This document shows positions 9,409 to 19,770 of a stretch of DNA of 64,000 nucleotides, in pieces. Positions within the stretch are counted from its first letter, which is position 1, and every line of letters starts with the position of its first letter. Below the pieces are notes generated by a model. It was given only the letters and a program-made list of their open reading frames with translations. It made no database searches and was not told where the DNA came from. A program made the translations under genes and the position numbers. Source of the stretch: Erwinia tracheiphila (GTDB lineage: Bacteria; Pseudomonadota; Gammaproteobacteria; Enterobacterales; Enterobacteriaceae); NCBI RefSeq assembly GCF_021365465.1, contig NZ_CP089932.1, forward strand, positions 3,596,001 through 3,660,000, written 5' to 3'.

Positions 9409-10929
9409 TTATTTACTGCCCGGACGTAAGGCCGGAAACAGAATCACATCGCGAATAGTATGGCTGTTGGTAAACAACATCACCATTCTGTCAATGCCAA
9501 TGCCCAGACCTGCGGTCGGCGGCATCCCATGCTCCAACGCAACAACGTAGTCTTCATCATAAAACATCGCTTCGTCATCGCCCGCCTCTTTGGCATTAAC
9601 CTGCTGGAGGAAGCGTTCAGCCTGATCCTGAGCATCGTTAAGTTCAGAGAAACCGTTACCAATTTCACGGCCGCCAATAAAGAACTCAAAGCGATCAGTG
9701 ATCTCCGGGTTGAGGTCATTACGACGTGCCAGCGGGGACACTTCAGCGGGATATTCGGTAATAAAGGTTGGCTGGACCAGATGACTTTCTGCCGTCTCTT
9801 CAAAAATCTCCGTCACCAGGCGACCCAGCCCCCAGCTTTTCTCTATTTTGATCCCAAGCGACTGTGCAATGGCAGAGGCTTTATCAACGTCATCAAGATC
9901 GGCAAGGTTAGTCTCAGGACGATATTTCTGAATCGCTTCTTTCATCGTCAGCTTTGCAAACGGCTGACCAAAATCGAATTCCCACTCGCCATAGGGCACC
10001 ACGGTGCTACCCAAAACGTCCTGAGCCAGCGTGCGGAAAAGGCTTTCGGTTAATTCTATCAGATCATTATAGTCTGCGTAAGCCATATAGAGTTCCATCA
10101 TGGTGAACTCTGGATTATGACGCGGTGAAATCCCTTCGTTGCGGAAATTACGGTTAATTTCAAACACCCGGTCAAAACCACCCACGACCAGACGCTTGAG
10201 ATAGAGTTCCGGGGCAATACGCAGATACATATCGATGTCCAGCGCATTATGATGCGTGATAAACGGACGCGCCGCCGCGCCGCCGGGGATCACCTGCATC
10301 ATCGGGGTTTCCACTTCCATAAAGTCGCGACCAACCATAAAGCTGCGAATGCCAGCCATGATCTTCGAACGCGCTTTAAAGGTGTTGCGGGATTCTTCGT
10401 TAGCGATCAGATCGAGGTAACGCTGACGATAGCGGGTTTCCTGGTCAGCCAGACCGTGAAATTTGTCCGGCAGCGGACGCAGGGCTTTTGTCAGCAAACG
10501 TAGTTCATGACAATGAATAGACAGCTCGCCGGTTTTGGTTTTAAACAGCCTGCCGCGCGCGCCGACGATATCTCCAAGATCCCATTTTTTGAACTGCTCG
10601 TTGTAAATACCTTCCGCCAGATCGTCGCGGGAAACATACAGCTGAATGCGGCCACCCACATCCTGTAAGGTAACAAAGGACGCTTTTCCCATGACGCGAC
10701 GGGTCATCATACGCCCGGCAACGCTTACCTCAACGCCAAGCGATTCCAGCACGTCGTTGTCCTTTTCATCGTATGCGGCATGAAGCTGCCCGGAAACGGC
10801 ATTGCGGCGAAAATCATTTGGAAATGGCACGCCATTTTCACGCAGCACACTGAGTTTTTCGCGACGCGTTTTCAGTTCATTATTTAAATCCAGTGGGGCG
10901 TCAGCACTCTGCGGTTGTAGTTCAGACAT
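9409..10929 (-). CDS. lysS: Lysyl-tRNA synthetase (class II)
   Basis: Charges tRNA-Lys with lysine in the cytosol. At 506 residues it matches E. coli LysS (505). An N-terminal OB-fold anticodon-binding domain (about 60-150) precedes the class II core, with motif 2 around [20 protein letters not shown] and motif 3 at [12 protein letters not shown] near the C-terminus. It lies 9 bases after prfB, forming the conserved prfB-lysS operon, which implies cotranscription. Nothing unusual is seen. Confidence 0.98.
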   Translation of the reverse strand: MSELQPQSADAPLDLNNELKTRREKLSVLRENGVPFPNDFRRNAVSGQLHAAYDEKDNDVLESLGVEVSVAGRMMTRRVMGKASFVTLQDVGGRIQLYVSRDDLAEGIYNEQFKKWDLGDIVGARGRLFKTKTGELSIHCHELRLLTKALRPLPDKFHGLADQETRYRQRYLDLIANEESRNTFKARSKIMAGIRSFMVGRDFMEVETPMMQVIPGGAAARPFITHHNALDIDMYLRIAPELYLKRLVVGGFDRVFEINRNFRNEGISPRHNPEFTMMELYMAYADYNDLIELTESLFRTLAQDVLGSTVVPYGEWEFDFGQPFAKLTMKEAIQKYRPETNLADLDDVDKASAIAQSLGIKIEKSWGLGRLVTEIFEETAESHLVQPTFITEYPAEVSPLARRNDLNPEITDRFEFFIGGREIGNGFSELNDAQDQAERFLQQVNAKEAGDDEAMFYDEDYVVALEHGMPPTAGLGIGIDRMVMLFTNSHTIRDVILFPALRPGSK

Positions 10930-10938
10930 GTCAGTTCC

Positions 10939-12037
10939 TTATAGCCCTGCTTTCAGGCTTGCTTCAATAAATCGGTCCAAATCGCCATCCAGCACCGCCT
11001 GCGTGTTGCGGGTTTCCACGCCGGTACGCAGATCTTTAATGCGGGAGTCGTCCAAGACGTAAGACCGGATTTGGCTCCCCCAGCCAATATCGGATTTGTT
11101 ATCTTCCATCGCCTGCTTCTCAGCATTTTTCTTTTGCATTTCCAGCTCATACAGCTTCGCCTTCATCTGCTTCATCGCCTGGTCTTTGTTTTTATGCTGA
11201 GAGCGATCGTTCTGACACTGCGTCACCGTATTGGTGGGAATGTGAGTAATACGCACCGCCGATTCGGTCCGGTTTACGTGCTGACCGCCCGCGCCGGAAG
11301 CACGGTACACATCAATCCGCAGATCGGCCGGATTGATCTCAATATCAATATCGTCATCCACTTCGGGATAAATAAAGGCAGAACTGAATGAAGTATGACG
11401 GCGGCCACCGGAGTCAAACGGACTTTTACGCACCAGGCGATGAACACCGGTCTCCGTCCGCAGCCAGCCATAGGCGTAGTCACCGATGATGCGCAGGGTG
11501 GCAGATTTGGTTCCGGCGACATCGCCTTCGGATTCTTCAATAATTTCCGTTTTGAAGCCTTTCGCTTCGGCCCAGCGCAGGTACATACGCACCAGCATGC
11601 TGGCCCAGTCCTGCGCCTCAGTCCCACCGGAACCAGCCTGAATATCAATGTAGCAGTCGGCGCTGTCGTACTGGCCGGAGAACATGCGGCGGAATTCCAG
11701 TTCAGCGAGCTTCTTTTCCAGCCCGTCCAGTTCTGTAACCGCTTCATTAAAGGTGTCTTCGTCTTCTGCTTCAACCGCCAAATCCAGCAAACCGGAAACA
11801 TCTTCCAGGCCCTGGCTCATCTGGTCAAGCGTGGCGACAATCACTTCCAGTGAGGAGCGCTCTTTACCCAGCGCCTGTGCACGTTCAGGCTGGTTCCATA
11901 CGTCCGACTGTTCCAGCTCGGCATTTACTTCTTCTAAGCGCTCTTTCTTTGCATCATAGTCAAAGATACCCCCTGAGAACGCCGCTGCGCTCAGAGAGAT
12001 CCTGAATTCGGTTTTTTACAGGATTAATTTCAAACAT
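10939..12037 (-). CDS. prfB: Peptide chain release factor 2, with programmed +1 frameshift
   Basis: RF2 recognises UGA and UAA stop codons and triggers peptide release. Translation starts at the ATG at 12037 ([25 protein letters not shown]) and meets an in-frame UGA at 11962-11960. A +1 shift there continues with DYDAKKER to the stop at 10939, giving 365 residues, the normal length. The later GGQ motif ([15 protein letters not shown]) contacts the peptidyl-transferase centre. The gene autoregulates: when RF2 is scarce, frameshifting rises. A start read only from an internal Met at 11844 would miss the N-terminal domain. It is the first gene of the operon with lysS. Confidence 0.97.
11959..11974 (-). 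promoter_or_regulatory. prfB recoding (programmed frameshift) site
   Basis: On the reverse strand the site is AGGGGG, then TAT, then CTT TGA C. The Shine-Dalgarno-like AGGGGG three bases ahead of the slippery CUU-UGA is the classic RF2 arrangement. Confidence 0.97.
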
Positions 12038-12507
12038 AATTTGGTCTTCAACAGTCTGTCATGTAATGGCGCAGTTTAACCGAATTCAGGCAGGGTTTGT
12101 AGCATTGAAAAGCGCGATTTGATTGAAGATAACGGGGTGACGCCTGCATCAGAGACAAGCAAAACATGATGATGTGCTGGATCCGCTTTTCAGATGATTA
12201 ACTCGCACGGCGATATATCACCCAGTCAGGAGAATAAACGTTTTTTCTAAAAAAATGATGCCCACGCTGAATAGCAAAAAGAAATAGTTGAATAGCGTTG
12301 CATCTGCGTCGTTAATTAATTTTAAAATCGACATGACCAATAATGTCGAAAAGAGCAGCCTCGTCAGAATACGCTAAACGTATTCACGCTATAAAAAATA
12401 TGTCGTCGAACAGTAATGGCAATCGAATGAATAACGCCGCAACAACGCGACATTCGTTGAATGATGCATAACCGCACTTAATGGTGCGGTTATCGCTAAA
12501 TGGTCTC
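12038..12507. other. recJ-prfB intergenic region
   Basis: These 470 bases separate recJ from prfB, genes that are closely linked in E. coli. No ORF is credible. A perfect hairpin (TAACCGCAC/GTGCGGTTA at 12469-12492) lies right after the recJ stop but lacks a T tract, so it may be an mRNA-end stabiliser rather than a terminator. A smaller palindrome AATACG/CGTATT lies at 12369-12385. The prfB promoter must be here. Confidence 0.5.
12469..12492 (-). terminator. Hairpin after recJ, possible transcript end
   Basis: A 9-bp perfect stem with a 6-base loop sits 15 bases past the recJ stop codon. The 3' flank is tatgcat, not a T run, so intrinsic termination is uncertain. Confidence 0.45.
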
Positions 12508-14226
12508 TCACAATGGCCAGAGGTGATCGATGATTAACTGAAGATTACGATTGCCACGAAACTCATTAATATCAAGCTTGTAGGCCATTTCAACCTGTTT
12601 GACGCTCGGATCAGGCCAGCGCGTGGTGTCGACATTAAAGGCGATGCCATCAAGCAATGGCCCACCGCCCAGCGGTTCAACCATCACCTTCAGATGGCGC
12701 TCCCCCACCAGCCGCTGCTGAATAAGCATGAACTTACCGTCAAACTGCGGTTCCGGGAAAGCCTGTCCCCACGGGCCTGCGTCACGCAGTAATTCTGCCA
12801 TCGGCAGGGTCAACTCCTGAGGCAGCAGCTCACCGTCCGACCAGATCACACCCTGTAACGATGCCACATCCAGCCATTCCCCCACCAGATCTGAAAAATG
12901 CTGGCGAAACACCTCAAAATTTGATGCATCCAGGGATAAGCCCGCCGCCATAGCATGACCACCAAACTTAAGGATCAGCCCCGGATGCAGCGTGTCCAGA
13001 CGTTCCAGCGCATCCCGCATGTGAAAACCAACAATTGAACGCCCCGAACCTTTCAGGGTACCGCCACCCACCGGGGCAAAGGCAATAACCGGTCGGTGAA
13101 AGCGCTCTTTCAGTCGCGATGCCAGAATCCCCACCACCCCCTGATGCCACTCCGGGTGATACATGGCGATACCAGGCGGCAGTGCCTCACTGCTTTGCTC
13201 AAGACGTTCGCAGAATGCCAGCGCATCCACCTGCATCCCCTGCTCAATCTCCTTTCGGGTCTGATTCAGCGAATCCAGCTCTGCCGCCAGCATACGTGCC
13301 TGTGCCTGATCCTCGCTGAGTAGCAGCGCCACGCCAACGGACATATCATCAAGTCGCCCAGCCGCGTTCAGTCGCGGCCCGAGTGCAAAACCCAGATCGT
13401 TAGCAGCCAGCTGGCGAGCATCACGGTTAGCCACCTCAAGCAGCGCCCTGATCCCCACGCGACATTTACCCGCCCGAATGCGATTAAGCCCCTGCCAGAC
13501 CAGAATGCGGTTGTTCATATCCAGCGGCACCACGTCTGCAACCGTACCGAGTGCGACCAGATCAAGAAGTTCTGCCAGGTTAGGCAGCGCGTCTACACCG
13601 CTGTCACGCAGCGTTGCACGCAGGGCCAGCATCAGATAAAACGCCACGCCCACGCCCGCCAGTGAACGAGAGGGAAAAGCGCAGCCCTCCAGATTGGGAT
13701 TAACGATTGCATCTGCATCCGGCAGCGTTTCTCCCGGCAGGTGATGATCGGTTATCACCACGGCAATGCCTTTTTCATGCGCCAGACTGACGCCCGCATG
13801 GGATGAGATACCGTTATCCACGGTAACAATTAGCTGCGCGCCGCGGGCGGCGGCCTGTTCCACCACTTCCGGGCTAAGACCATAGCCATCCTCAAAACGG
13901 TTAGGTACCAGGTAACTGACGTGGCGGCCGCCCATACTGCGTAGCGCCAGCACCGTCAGGGCGGTGCTGGTTGCGCCGTCAGCATCGAAATCACCCACAA
14001 TCATAATACAGCTGTGATTAACGATTGCCTGATGAAGAATGTCAGCCGCGCGCTGAATACCGTCAAGGGTGTGGAATCCGTGAAGGTTCCTGACCCCACG
14101 GTCCAGTTCTTCTTTCTGCTGCACGCCGCGAAAGTGATAAAGGCGTCGAAGCAGGGGATGGAGATCGTCAGACAGTAAACACGTTTCCGCCGCCTCACGG
14201 CGCCGGAGTTCAGTTTTACCTTTCAC
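12508..14226 (-). CDS. recJ: Single-stranded-DNA-specific 5'-3' exonuclease RecJ
   Basis: Degrades single-stranded DNA 5' to 3' in RecF-pathway recombination, mismatch repair and base excision repair. The 572-residue protein (E. coli 577) has the DHH phosphoesterase motifs: DFDADGA at 79-85, VDNG with Asp137, and TDHH at 159-162, which bind the Mn ions, plus the DHHA1 GSGRS loop and the C-terminal OB fold ending HLWPL. It is 5 bases from dsbC, giving the conserved xerD-dsbC-recJ order. The N-terminal 60 residues diverge more than the rest, as usual. Confidence 0.98.
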   Translation of the reverse strand: MKGKTELRRREAAETCLLSDDLHPLLRRLYHFRGVQQKEELDRGVRNLHGFHTLDGIQRAADILHQAIVNHSCIMIVGDFDADGATSTALTVLALRSMGGRHVSYLVPNRFEDGYGLSPEVVEQAAARGAQLIVTVDNGISSHAGVSLAHEKGIAVVITDHHLPGETLPDADAIVNPNLEGCAFPSRSLAGVGVAFYLMLALRATLRDSGVDALPNLAELLDLVALGTVADVVPLDMNNRILVWQGLNRIRAGKCRVGIRALLEVANRDARQLAANDLGFALGPRLNAAGRLDDMSVGVALLLSEDQAQARMLAAELDSLNQTRKEIEQGMQVDALAFCERLEQSSEALPPGIAMYHPEWHQGVVGILASRLKERFHRPVIAFAPVGGGTLKGSGRSIVGFHMRDALERLDTLHPGLILKFGGHAMAAGLSLDASNFEVFRQHFSDLVGEWLDVASLQGVIWSDGELLPQELTLPMAELLRDAGPWGQAFPEPQFDGKFMLIQQRLVGERHLKVMVEPLGGGPLLDGIAFNVDTTRWPDPSVKQVEMAYKLDINEFRGNRNLQLIIDHLWPL

Positions 14227-14231
14227 TTCAG

Positions 14232-14936
14232 TTAGCTACCTTTCTGACTGTCAAGCATCTGCTTCATTTCCTGCGGTCCCTGATAACCCGGAATTACCAT
14301 ACCGTTTTGCAGAAGAATGGCAGGTGTACCCTGAATTCCGTAAAGCACCCCAAGCTGATATTGTTTGGCAAGATCGATGCTGCAGTCTGCAGGTGACACG
14401 GTTTCACCCTTCATTGCTGCATCAAAGGCTTTTTTTCGGTCCGCCACGCACCAGATAGATTTCATATTTTTGGCAACCTGCCCTTTCATTCCTTCACGAG
14501 GGAAGGCAAGGTAGCGCACGGTAACACCTAACGCATTGTAATCGGCCATTTGCGAATGCAGCTTGTGGCAATAGCCGCAGGTGATATCGGTAAATACCGT
14601 GATGACATGTTCTTCTTTCGGCGCTTTGTAAACGATCATCTCATCGCGAAGCGCATCAACTTTTTTCTGCAGCAGGGTGTTAGTGACGTTGACCGGCTGC
14701 CCCCCTGCACTTACGTCGTACAGCGGACCCTGGATAAATTGTTTACCGTCTTCGGTGATGTACAACACACCGCTTTCTGTCAGCACGGTTTTCATGCCTG
14801 GCAAGGTGGAGTGCTGTATATCAATCTGCTGCAGGCCAAGCTTTGTCAGCGAGTGGCGGATTGCTGCATCATCGGCGTGGGCAAAGCCAGTTACGGCGGT
14901 GATCAGCAAGGAAAGTAAAAGGTGACGCTTTTTCAT
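14232..14936 (-). CDS. dsbC: Thiol:disulfide isomerase DsbC
   Basis: Periplasmic V-shaped homodimer that reshuffles wrong disulfide bonds and is kept reduced by DsbD. The start at 14936 (MKKRHLLLS) has AAGGA upstream and gives a clean Sec signal peptide ending near AHA; longer upstream starts would bury it. The 234-residue protein has an N-terminal dimerisation domain and a thioredoxin-like domain with active site CGYC (Cys120 and Cys123), the cis-Pro loop GTPAI and a second structural Cys pair. Length matches the family. Confidence 0.97.
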   Translation of the reverse strand: MKKRHLLLSLLITAVTGFAHADDAAIRHSLTKLGLQQIDIQHSTLPGMKTVLTESGVLYITEDGKQFIQGPLYDVSAGGQPVNVTNTLLQKKVDALRDEMIVYKAPKEEHVITVFTDITCGYCHKLHSQMADYNALGVTVRYLAFPREGMKGQVAKNMKSIWCVADRKKAFDAAMKGETVSPADCSIDLAKQYQLGVLYGIQGTPAILLQNGMVIPGYQGPQEMKQMLDSQKGS

Positions 14937-14979
14937 TTCATATCCTTTAAGCCTCATTATCGGGCTGTTTATCTTCGCG

Positions 14980-15873
14980 TCAGGCGCGAGGATGATGGAG
15001 TTGATGTAGCTGGCGCAGCCGCTCGGTCGCGACGTACGTGTAAATCTGCGTAGTAGACAGGTCACTGTGTCCCAGCAGCATCTGTACAACACGCAGATCC
15101 GCACCATGGTTCAGCAAATGCGTGGCAAAGGCATGGCGCAGTACGTGCGGGGACAGTTTCTCACTGTCAATCCCTGCCAGTGTGGCGTAATGTTTGATCC
15201 GATGCCAGAAAGTTTGACGCGTCATTTGCTGTGCCCGATTGCTGGGAAATAAAACATCAAGCGTCTGCCCATTCAGCAACCAGGGACGACCATACTCAAT
15301 AAACTGCTCAAGCCAGTACACGGCCTCTTCACCCAGCGGGACAAGCCGCTCTTTATTGCCCTTGCCAATCACCCGCACAACCCCCTGGCGCAGGCTGAGA
15401 TTATTGAGAGTCAGGCTGACCAGCTCAGTGACGCGAAGGCCGGTAGCATACAATAATTCCAGCATGGCTTTGTCACGCAATTCAAGCGGTTGTTCCGTCG
15501 AGGGTGCCTGTAACAGACGCTCAATTTGTGCTTCGCTGAGATCCTTTGGCAACCGCTGCGGCAGTTTGGGTGAGGCCAGCGTTGCCGTTGGATCGTCTTC
15601 ACGCAGCTTTTCCCGGTACAAATACTGGAATAAACGACGCATGGCACTCAGCAGTCGGGCAGAGCTGGTCGCTTTATAACCGCCCTCCAACCTTTCAGCC
15701 AGAAATGCCTGTAATTCAGCCGACGCCACCAGCAGTAAATTCCTGTTGTGATGCGCCAGCCAGTCCAGCAGCGTACGCAGGTCCAGTCGATAGGATGCCA
15801 GCGTATTTTCCGCCAGATTCCGCTCCACCCAGATGGCGTCAAGAAACTGTTCAAGCAGATCGCGGTCCTGCAT
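14980..15873 (-). CDS. xerD: Tyrosine recombinase XerD
   Basis: With XerC it resolves chromosome dimers at dif under FtsK control. The 297-residue protein has the N-terminal SAM-like core-binding domain (1-90) and the catalytic domain with Arg147 (ATGLRVTEL), Lys171, His243 and Arg246 (HVLRHAFATH), His269 and Tyr278 (QIYTY), one position off E. coli numbering. A strong AGGAGG precedes the ATG. It leads the xerD-dsbC-recJ group and is divergent from fldB. It is a housekeeping enzyme, not a mobile-element integrase. Confidence 0.97.
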   Translation of the reverse strand: MQDRDLLEQFLDAIWVERNLAENTLASYRLDLRTLLDWLAHHNRNLLLVASAELQAFLAERLEGGYKATSSARLLSAMRRLFQYLYREKLREDDPTATLASPKLPQRLPKDLSEAQIERLLQAPSTEQPLELRDKAMLELLYATGLRVTELVSLTLNNLSLRQGVVRVIGKGNKERLVPLGEEAVYWLEQFIEYGRPWLLNGQTLDVLFPSNRAQQMTRQTFWHRIKHYATLAGIDSEKLSPHVLRHAFATHLLNHGADLRVVQMLLGHSDLSTTQIYTYVATERLRQLHQLHHPRA

Positions 15874-15971
15874 ATCGCCTCCTTATTTCTGTGCCATTGG
15901 CAACGACGCTGCCGTGTTGCAATTCTGATATAATCCGCGCCATTGCACCACGAACATTGAGTTAACAAGAG

Positions 15972-16490
15972 ATGAATATTGGTCTTTTTTACGGTTCCAG
16001 CACCTGCTATACCGAAATGGCAGCAGAGAAAATACGCGATTTTATCGGTGAAGATCTTGTTACCCTGCATAACCTGAAAGACAATGCGCCCGAACTGATG
16101 GAACAGTACGACATGCTGATTCTCGGCATCCCTACATGGGATTTCGGTGAATTGCAGGAAGACTGGGAGGCCATCTGGCATAAACTGCCGACGCTTAACC
16201 TTAGCGGCAAGATCGTTGCGCTCTATGGGTTGGGCGATCAGGCGGATTACAGCGAATGGTTCCTGGATGCGCTTGGCATGCTGTATAAGGTTCTGGCACC
16301 ACAGGCCGTGAAGTTTGTAGGCTTCTGGCCAAACGAGGGTTACCAGTTCACCAGTAAAAAACCGCTCACGGCTGAGGGCAGCCATTTCGTGGGCCTGGCC
16401 CTTGACGACGTTAACCAGTTTGATGCGACAGACGAACGCATTGCACAATGGTGTGAACAGATCCTGACGGAGATGGCCGGTTTACTGTAG
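15972..16490 (+). CDS. fldB: Flavodoxin 2
   Basis: Small FMN electron-transfer protein of the cytosol, in E. coli part of the SoxRS oxidative-stress response. The 172-residue long-chain flavodoxin shows the FMN phosphate loop GSSTCYTEM at 9-17, then [11 protein letters not shown] and [12 protein letters not shown] loops that hold the isoalloxazine ring. The neighbour order (xerD on one side, cptA/sdhE on the other) identifies FldB rather than FldA. No soxbox was identified by eye. Confidence 0.95.
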   Translation: MNIGLFYGSSTCYTEMAAEKIRDFIGEDLVTLHNLKDNAPELMEQYDMLILGIPTWDFGELQEDWEAIWHKLPTLNLSGKIVALYGLGDQADYSEWFLDALGMLYKVLAPQAVKFVGFWPNEGYQFTSKKPLTAEGSHFVGLALDDVNQFDATDERIAQWCEQILTEMAGLL

Positions 16491-16599
16491 TGGCCAACCC
16501 CGCTTGTAGGACTTATTGCCAGGTGCGGGCTATCACTCAGGAATATCCGTGCAGGAATGCATAATCAGCGCCGTTCGCCGCAGGGGTAGTGCAAATAGC

Positions 16600-17001
16600 C
16601 TATAGAGCCGCCCGAAGTAATTGCTTTCGAAGCGATCGCCAGTCTTCCGCGGACATACTGTCTGAAAATAACCAAAGCTTTTCGCGTTCTCCGGTTGCTG
16701 AACGCAGCGTCATTAAAATAGCCTGTCGGGTAATCCAGGGTCGCCCGCGAATCTGCCAGCGCTTCTGCCGCCATTGCACCTGCCGCCCCTCAAACAGGGC
16801 AATTTCTCCCTCACGGTTGCCTATTCTCCGCTGGCTCCGCACGCACTCAAATATCGTTAGCGTGAGGAGTGACATCCACACCACCGTATAGCTGGCCGGC
16901 CAGGGTGCCAGCAGCACAATCAGGATCGCCACGCCGTGCAGCAGCAATGAAAACCACTGTGCTCGCCATGAGACCCGCAGCTCAGAGTGCCACAGGGCCA
17001 C
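16600..17001 (-). CDS. cptA: Inner-membrane protein YgfX/CptA
   Basis: The 133-residue protein has two closely spaced membrane helices near the N-terminus ([16 protein letters not shown] and [15 protein letters not shown]) and a cytoplasmic C-terminal half. In E. coli CptA was reported to act on FtsZ and MreB and to pair with the product of the upstream gene, but that gene is now better known for succinate dehydrogenase flavinylation. It overlaps sdhE by 20 bases, so the two are translated together. Confidence 0.9.
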   Translation of the reverse strand: MALWHSELRVSWRAQWFSLLLHGVAILIVLLAPWPASYTVVWMSLLTLTIFECVRSQRRIGNREGEIALFEGRQVQWRQKRWQIRGRPWITRQAILMTLRSATGEREKLWLFSDSMSAEDWRSLRKQLLRAAL

Positions 17002-17248
17002 GTTGCTTGTTTCGCTGCTGAATGAGAAGCACCATACGTTTCAGCTCGGTGTCTGGCGGCTCGCCGTAATTCATCAGCCAGTTAAAAAGATCGGGATCGT
17101 CATTTTCCAACAGGCGTACAAAAACCAGTTTGTCACTGTCGCTCAGTGAATCGTACTCATATTCAAAAAACGGCATAATAGAGATATCCAGTTCACGCAT
17201 GCCACGACGGCAGGCCCAGTGAACACGGGCTTTATTACTTATATCCAT
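16982..17248 (-). CDS. sdhE: FAD assembly factor SdhE
   Basis: Helps attach FAD covalently to SdhA and FrdA. The ATG at 17248 ([11 protein letters not shown]) is chosen because all homologues begin there; an upstream in-frame TTG would add five residues. The resulting 88-residue protein carries the key RGMRELD motif (RGxxE) and the DPDLFNWLM helix. It overlaps cptA, the conserved pair. It is divergent from ygfZ, another cofactor-related gene. Confidence 0.95.
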   Translation of the reverse strand: MDISNKARVHWACRRGMRELDISIMPFFEYEYDSLSDSDKLVFVRLLENDDPDLFNWLMNYGEPPDTELKRMVLLIQQRNKQRGPVAL

Positions 17249-17464
17249 TTTTTCCATCGTCAATCAGTCAAACATGGCAACCAGTGTATCGCGTTTTTGC
17301 CAAGATGTTGATGCAGCAATTTTTAGTTCAGGTCGTCCTGCACAACGTGACCGGGTTCTTTGCAGAAATATCACCGAATTTGTGCGCCACTTTCAGAAAA
17401 CTGGTTGCAAAGCCGACCGGCTCTTTTAACATGATGGCAGATTTATTTTACTCAGGAAGACATT

Positions 17465-18445
17465 ATGTCGACGTTCTCTTTCGTACCTCGTCAGCCCGCT
17501 GCTTCTTGCCGCTTGCCGCTTACGCTGATCTCACTGGAAGCATGGGCGCTGGTCAACGTTACTGGCGCAGACCGCATCAGCTATCTTCAGGGGCAGGTCA
17601 CGCTGGATGTTGCCGCGCTGGCTGCCAGCAATCACCTGCCCGCAGCTCACTGCGACGCAAAAGGCAAAATGTGGAGCAATTTGCGTCTGTTTCATCGCAA
17701 GGAAGGACTGGCCTATTTGGTGCGGCGGAGCCTGCGTGACGCGCAAATAACCGAACTGAAAAAATATGCAGTCTTTTCTAAAGTGAGCATTTTCGCTGAT
17801 GATGACGCAATGCTATTGGGTATTGCCGGTTCACAGGCACGCGCCACTCTCTCCCGCTTTTTTGACACGCTGCCAGATGCCGACAACCCGTCAATCGAAG
17901 TAGATGAAACCACGCTGCTGTGGTTTGCTTTGCCCGCCGAGCGCTTCCTTATAATAACCAGCCAGGACAACATGCAGGCGCTGTGCGATGCCCTGGAGGG
18001 CCATGCACAGCGGACTGACAGTTCGCAATGGTTAGCGCTGGATATAGAAGCGGGCTTCCCGGTCATTGATGACGTCAGCAGCGCACAGTTTATTCCGCAG
18101 GCCACCAACCTGCAGGCACTGGATGCCATCAGCTTTAAGAAAGGCTGTTACACCGGACAGGAAATGGTTGCCCGGGCAAAATTTCGCGGAGCCAACAAGC
18201 GCGCCCTTTACTGGCTGGCGGGCAGCGCCGACCATCTTCCTGCGGCTAACGATGCGCTGGAGTTAAAGCTGGGTGAAAACTGGCGTCGCACTGGCACCGT
18301 GCTGGCTGCATGCCGGATGGACAACGGTGAAGTGTGGGTTCAGGTGGTGCTGAATAACGATTTGGAATCTGACAGCGTGCTGCGAGTTCAGGGCGATGAG
18401 GGTAGCAATCTTGCCATTCAGCCCCTTCCCTACCGATTGAACTAA
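17465..18445 (+). CDS. ygfZ: Folate-binding Fe-S cluster maintenance protein YgfZ
   Basis: Tetrahydrofolate-dependent factor needed for the activity of some iron-sulfur enzymes such as MiaB, structurally related to GcvT. The 326-residue protein carries the invariant signature KGCYTGQE (Cys essential in E. coli) at about residues 226-233. It starts [10 protein letters not shown] with a ggaag site upstream. Downstream the convergent gene yqfA is broken. Sequence looks intact. Confidence 0.96.
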   Translation: MSTFSFVPRQPAASCRLPLTLISLEAWALVNVTGADRISYLQGQVTLDVAALAASNHLPAAHCDAKGKMWSNLRLFHRKEGLAYLVRRSLRDAQITELKKYAVFSKVSIFADDDAMLLGIAGSQARATLSRFFDTLPDADNPSIEVDETTLLWFALPAERFLIITSQDNMQALCDALEGHAQRTDSSQWLALDIEAGFPVIDDVSSAQFIPQATNLQALDAISFKKGCYTGQEMVARAKFRGANKRALYWLAGSADHLPAANDALELKLGENWRRTGTVLAACRMDNGEVWVQVVLNNDLESDSVLRVQGDEGSNLAIQPLPYRLN

Positions 18446-18618
18446 CCTTCACCGACTTTCAGGGGCTGAAAAACCGCCTCTGAAAGTCAGGAAACATAAA
18501 AATAAATTGCCAGGAAGTGGCATAAGCTCCCGCCCAAAACAAAGCCATGCCAGATGGCATGATTATAAGGAATCCTTTTTGCCACGTAGAAGATAACGAC
18601 CGGGGTCGTGACGCATAT

Positions 18619-19122
18619 TTATTGATAATGATGAAGAGTAAGATACCAACCGATGATCTTATCGTGCATTTCCTCTGACTTCGAAAAGCAAATTGTTCTG
18701 CGGGTCAGTCGTTTGATATGTGTGCGAAGATTAAGATTATGCCGTTCTGTCCGTTGGGTATATTTCTTGCTCACCACGTGGCCTGTTGCACTTAACAGAA
18801 CTTTATAAACCGGCCAGGCATCTGTCATATAAAAGGCAAGGTTAAATTTGCTTAACAGGGCCAGCAATCGTCGCAGGGTCGGGGCATTTCTCGGGCCGAA
18901 GACGTGGGCCAGAGCACGTTTGCGGATACGGTCATAAGCATAGAACAACCACCGGGGATTGCTTTTACACCGCACGTAAGACCATTGTTCACCGGCTTCA
19001 CAGCAGATAACAACCTCCGTTTCGGGGTCGATATTCTCAGCTACCTGCTTTGGCGAAATTTTTTTACGTGCCGCAGAACCGTATTGAGGCTGATACCGAG
19101 AACCCGTGCGGTATCGCGACAT
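18619..19122 (-). CDS. insB: IS1 InsB, transposase catalytic part
   Basis: The 167-residue frame corresponds to the catalytic half of IS1 transposase (EQWSYVRCKSNPRWLFYAYD, MTDAWPVYK, YTQRTERHNLNLR and SKSEEMHDKIIGWYL). In IS1 it is expressed only as an InsA-InsB fusion through a -1 shift at an A-rich run (gtaaaaaaatt here). It appears open, but InsA is broken, so a functional transposase is unlikely. Confidence 0.85.
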   Translation of the reverse strand: MSRYRTGSRYQPQYGSAARKKISPKQVAENIDPETEVVICCEAGEQWSYVRCKSNPRWLFYAYDRIRKRALAHVFGPRNAPTLRRLLALLSKFNLAFYMTDAWPVYKVLLSATGHVVSKKYTQRTERHNLNLRTHIKRLTRRTICFSKSEEMHDKIIGWYLTLHHYQ

Positions 19123-19316
19123 CCGTAACCATTCATGGCCATATTAACAATGGTCTGGTGTGTGTCTGGTTTGGCACCGGAGTAGCTAAAGTTGAGCAGA
19201 AAGGTCTTTGAACAATGCTTGCAGATCTAACGTTGGGCACCGGATGCTGAATGTCCGTTACATCGTACAGCATGAGTTTCATTGCACTGAGGGCAGACGA
19301 CATCAACTTTAGCCAT
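19041..19316 (-). pseudogene. insA: IS1 InsA with internal stop
   Basis: From the ATG at 19316 the frame reads MAKVDVVCPQCNETHAVRCN, with paired zinc-finger cysteines, then reaches TAG at codon 31 (GAQR stop ICKHC) where homologues have an aromatic residue. It continues through NMAMNGYGCRDTARVLGIS to FRQSR and a natural stop at 19041. InsA normally binds the IS ends and represses the element. Confidence 0.88.
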
Positions 19317-19770
19317 ATGTTACATCCAAATCGCAAAGCATACGTGATCAGCAAGTCTGCGTCACGACCACGCCCGGTGAATAGATAATCCCGCCCCATG
19401 CCAACAGCCACACTCCGCCGGGAGAGATCGCTAACGTAAGCTGGCAAATAACGATCAGCGAGAGCCAGCCCATTAAAAGATAGGTAGCCACGGAGAACGC
19501 CTCAAAGCGGTGAACAAACAGAAGTTTAAATAACACACCAGCCAGTGCCAGGCTTCAGATGACGATAGTCAAAATAGGCGCCAGCGGCAACTTTAACCCC
19601 ATCAGCAAGAACGGCGTATACGTACCCGCAATTAGAAGATAAATAGCGCAGTGGTCCGGCTTTTTCAGCCAGAACTTTGCGCGCATGGGTAATCACATGG
19701 TACAGCGTGGAAGCCAGAAAGAGCAGGATCATACTGCCGCCGTACAAACTGTAGCTGGCGAGGACTGAAC

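Larger units (their letters stand above)
18604..19369 (-). mobile_element. IS1-family insertion sequence, degenerate
   Basis: The 766-bp element has inverted ends sharing GGTCGTGACGCA and TGAT, similar in layout to IS1 ends. It is flanked by near-identical 8-bp direct repeats, acgaccgg at 18596-18603 and acgcccgg at 19370-19377, one base different. It carries insA and insB reading leftward. The mismatch in the duplication and the stop in insA indicate an old insertion. Confidence 0.9.
18487..19769 (-). pseudogene. yqfA: Hemolysin III-family membrane protein, interrupted by IS1
   Basis: Fragments of a YqfA/HlyIII-family seven-helix membrane protein are found on both sides of an IS1 copy. Reading leftward: [14 protein letters not shown] and [10 protein letters not shown], then a frameshift, [15 protein letters not shown], an in-frame TGA near 19558, VHRFEAFSVATYLLMGWLSL to 19370; after the [22 protein letters not shown] to a normal stop at 18487. 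About 45 N-terminal residues are missing where the PTS remnant begins. The E. coli neighbourhood ygfZ-yqfA-bglA confirms identity. The gene is certainly dead. Confidence 0.9.

Noticed and set aside
14980..15873. XerD as an island integrase
   Set aside because: Synteny with dsbC-recJ and near identity to E. coli XerD show it is the housekeeping recombinase.
15648..16448. Reverse frame of 266 codons over fldB and the xerD start
   Set aside because: Antisense to fldB and out of frame with xerD; no family resemblance.
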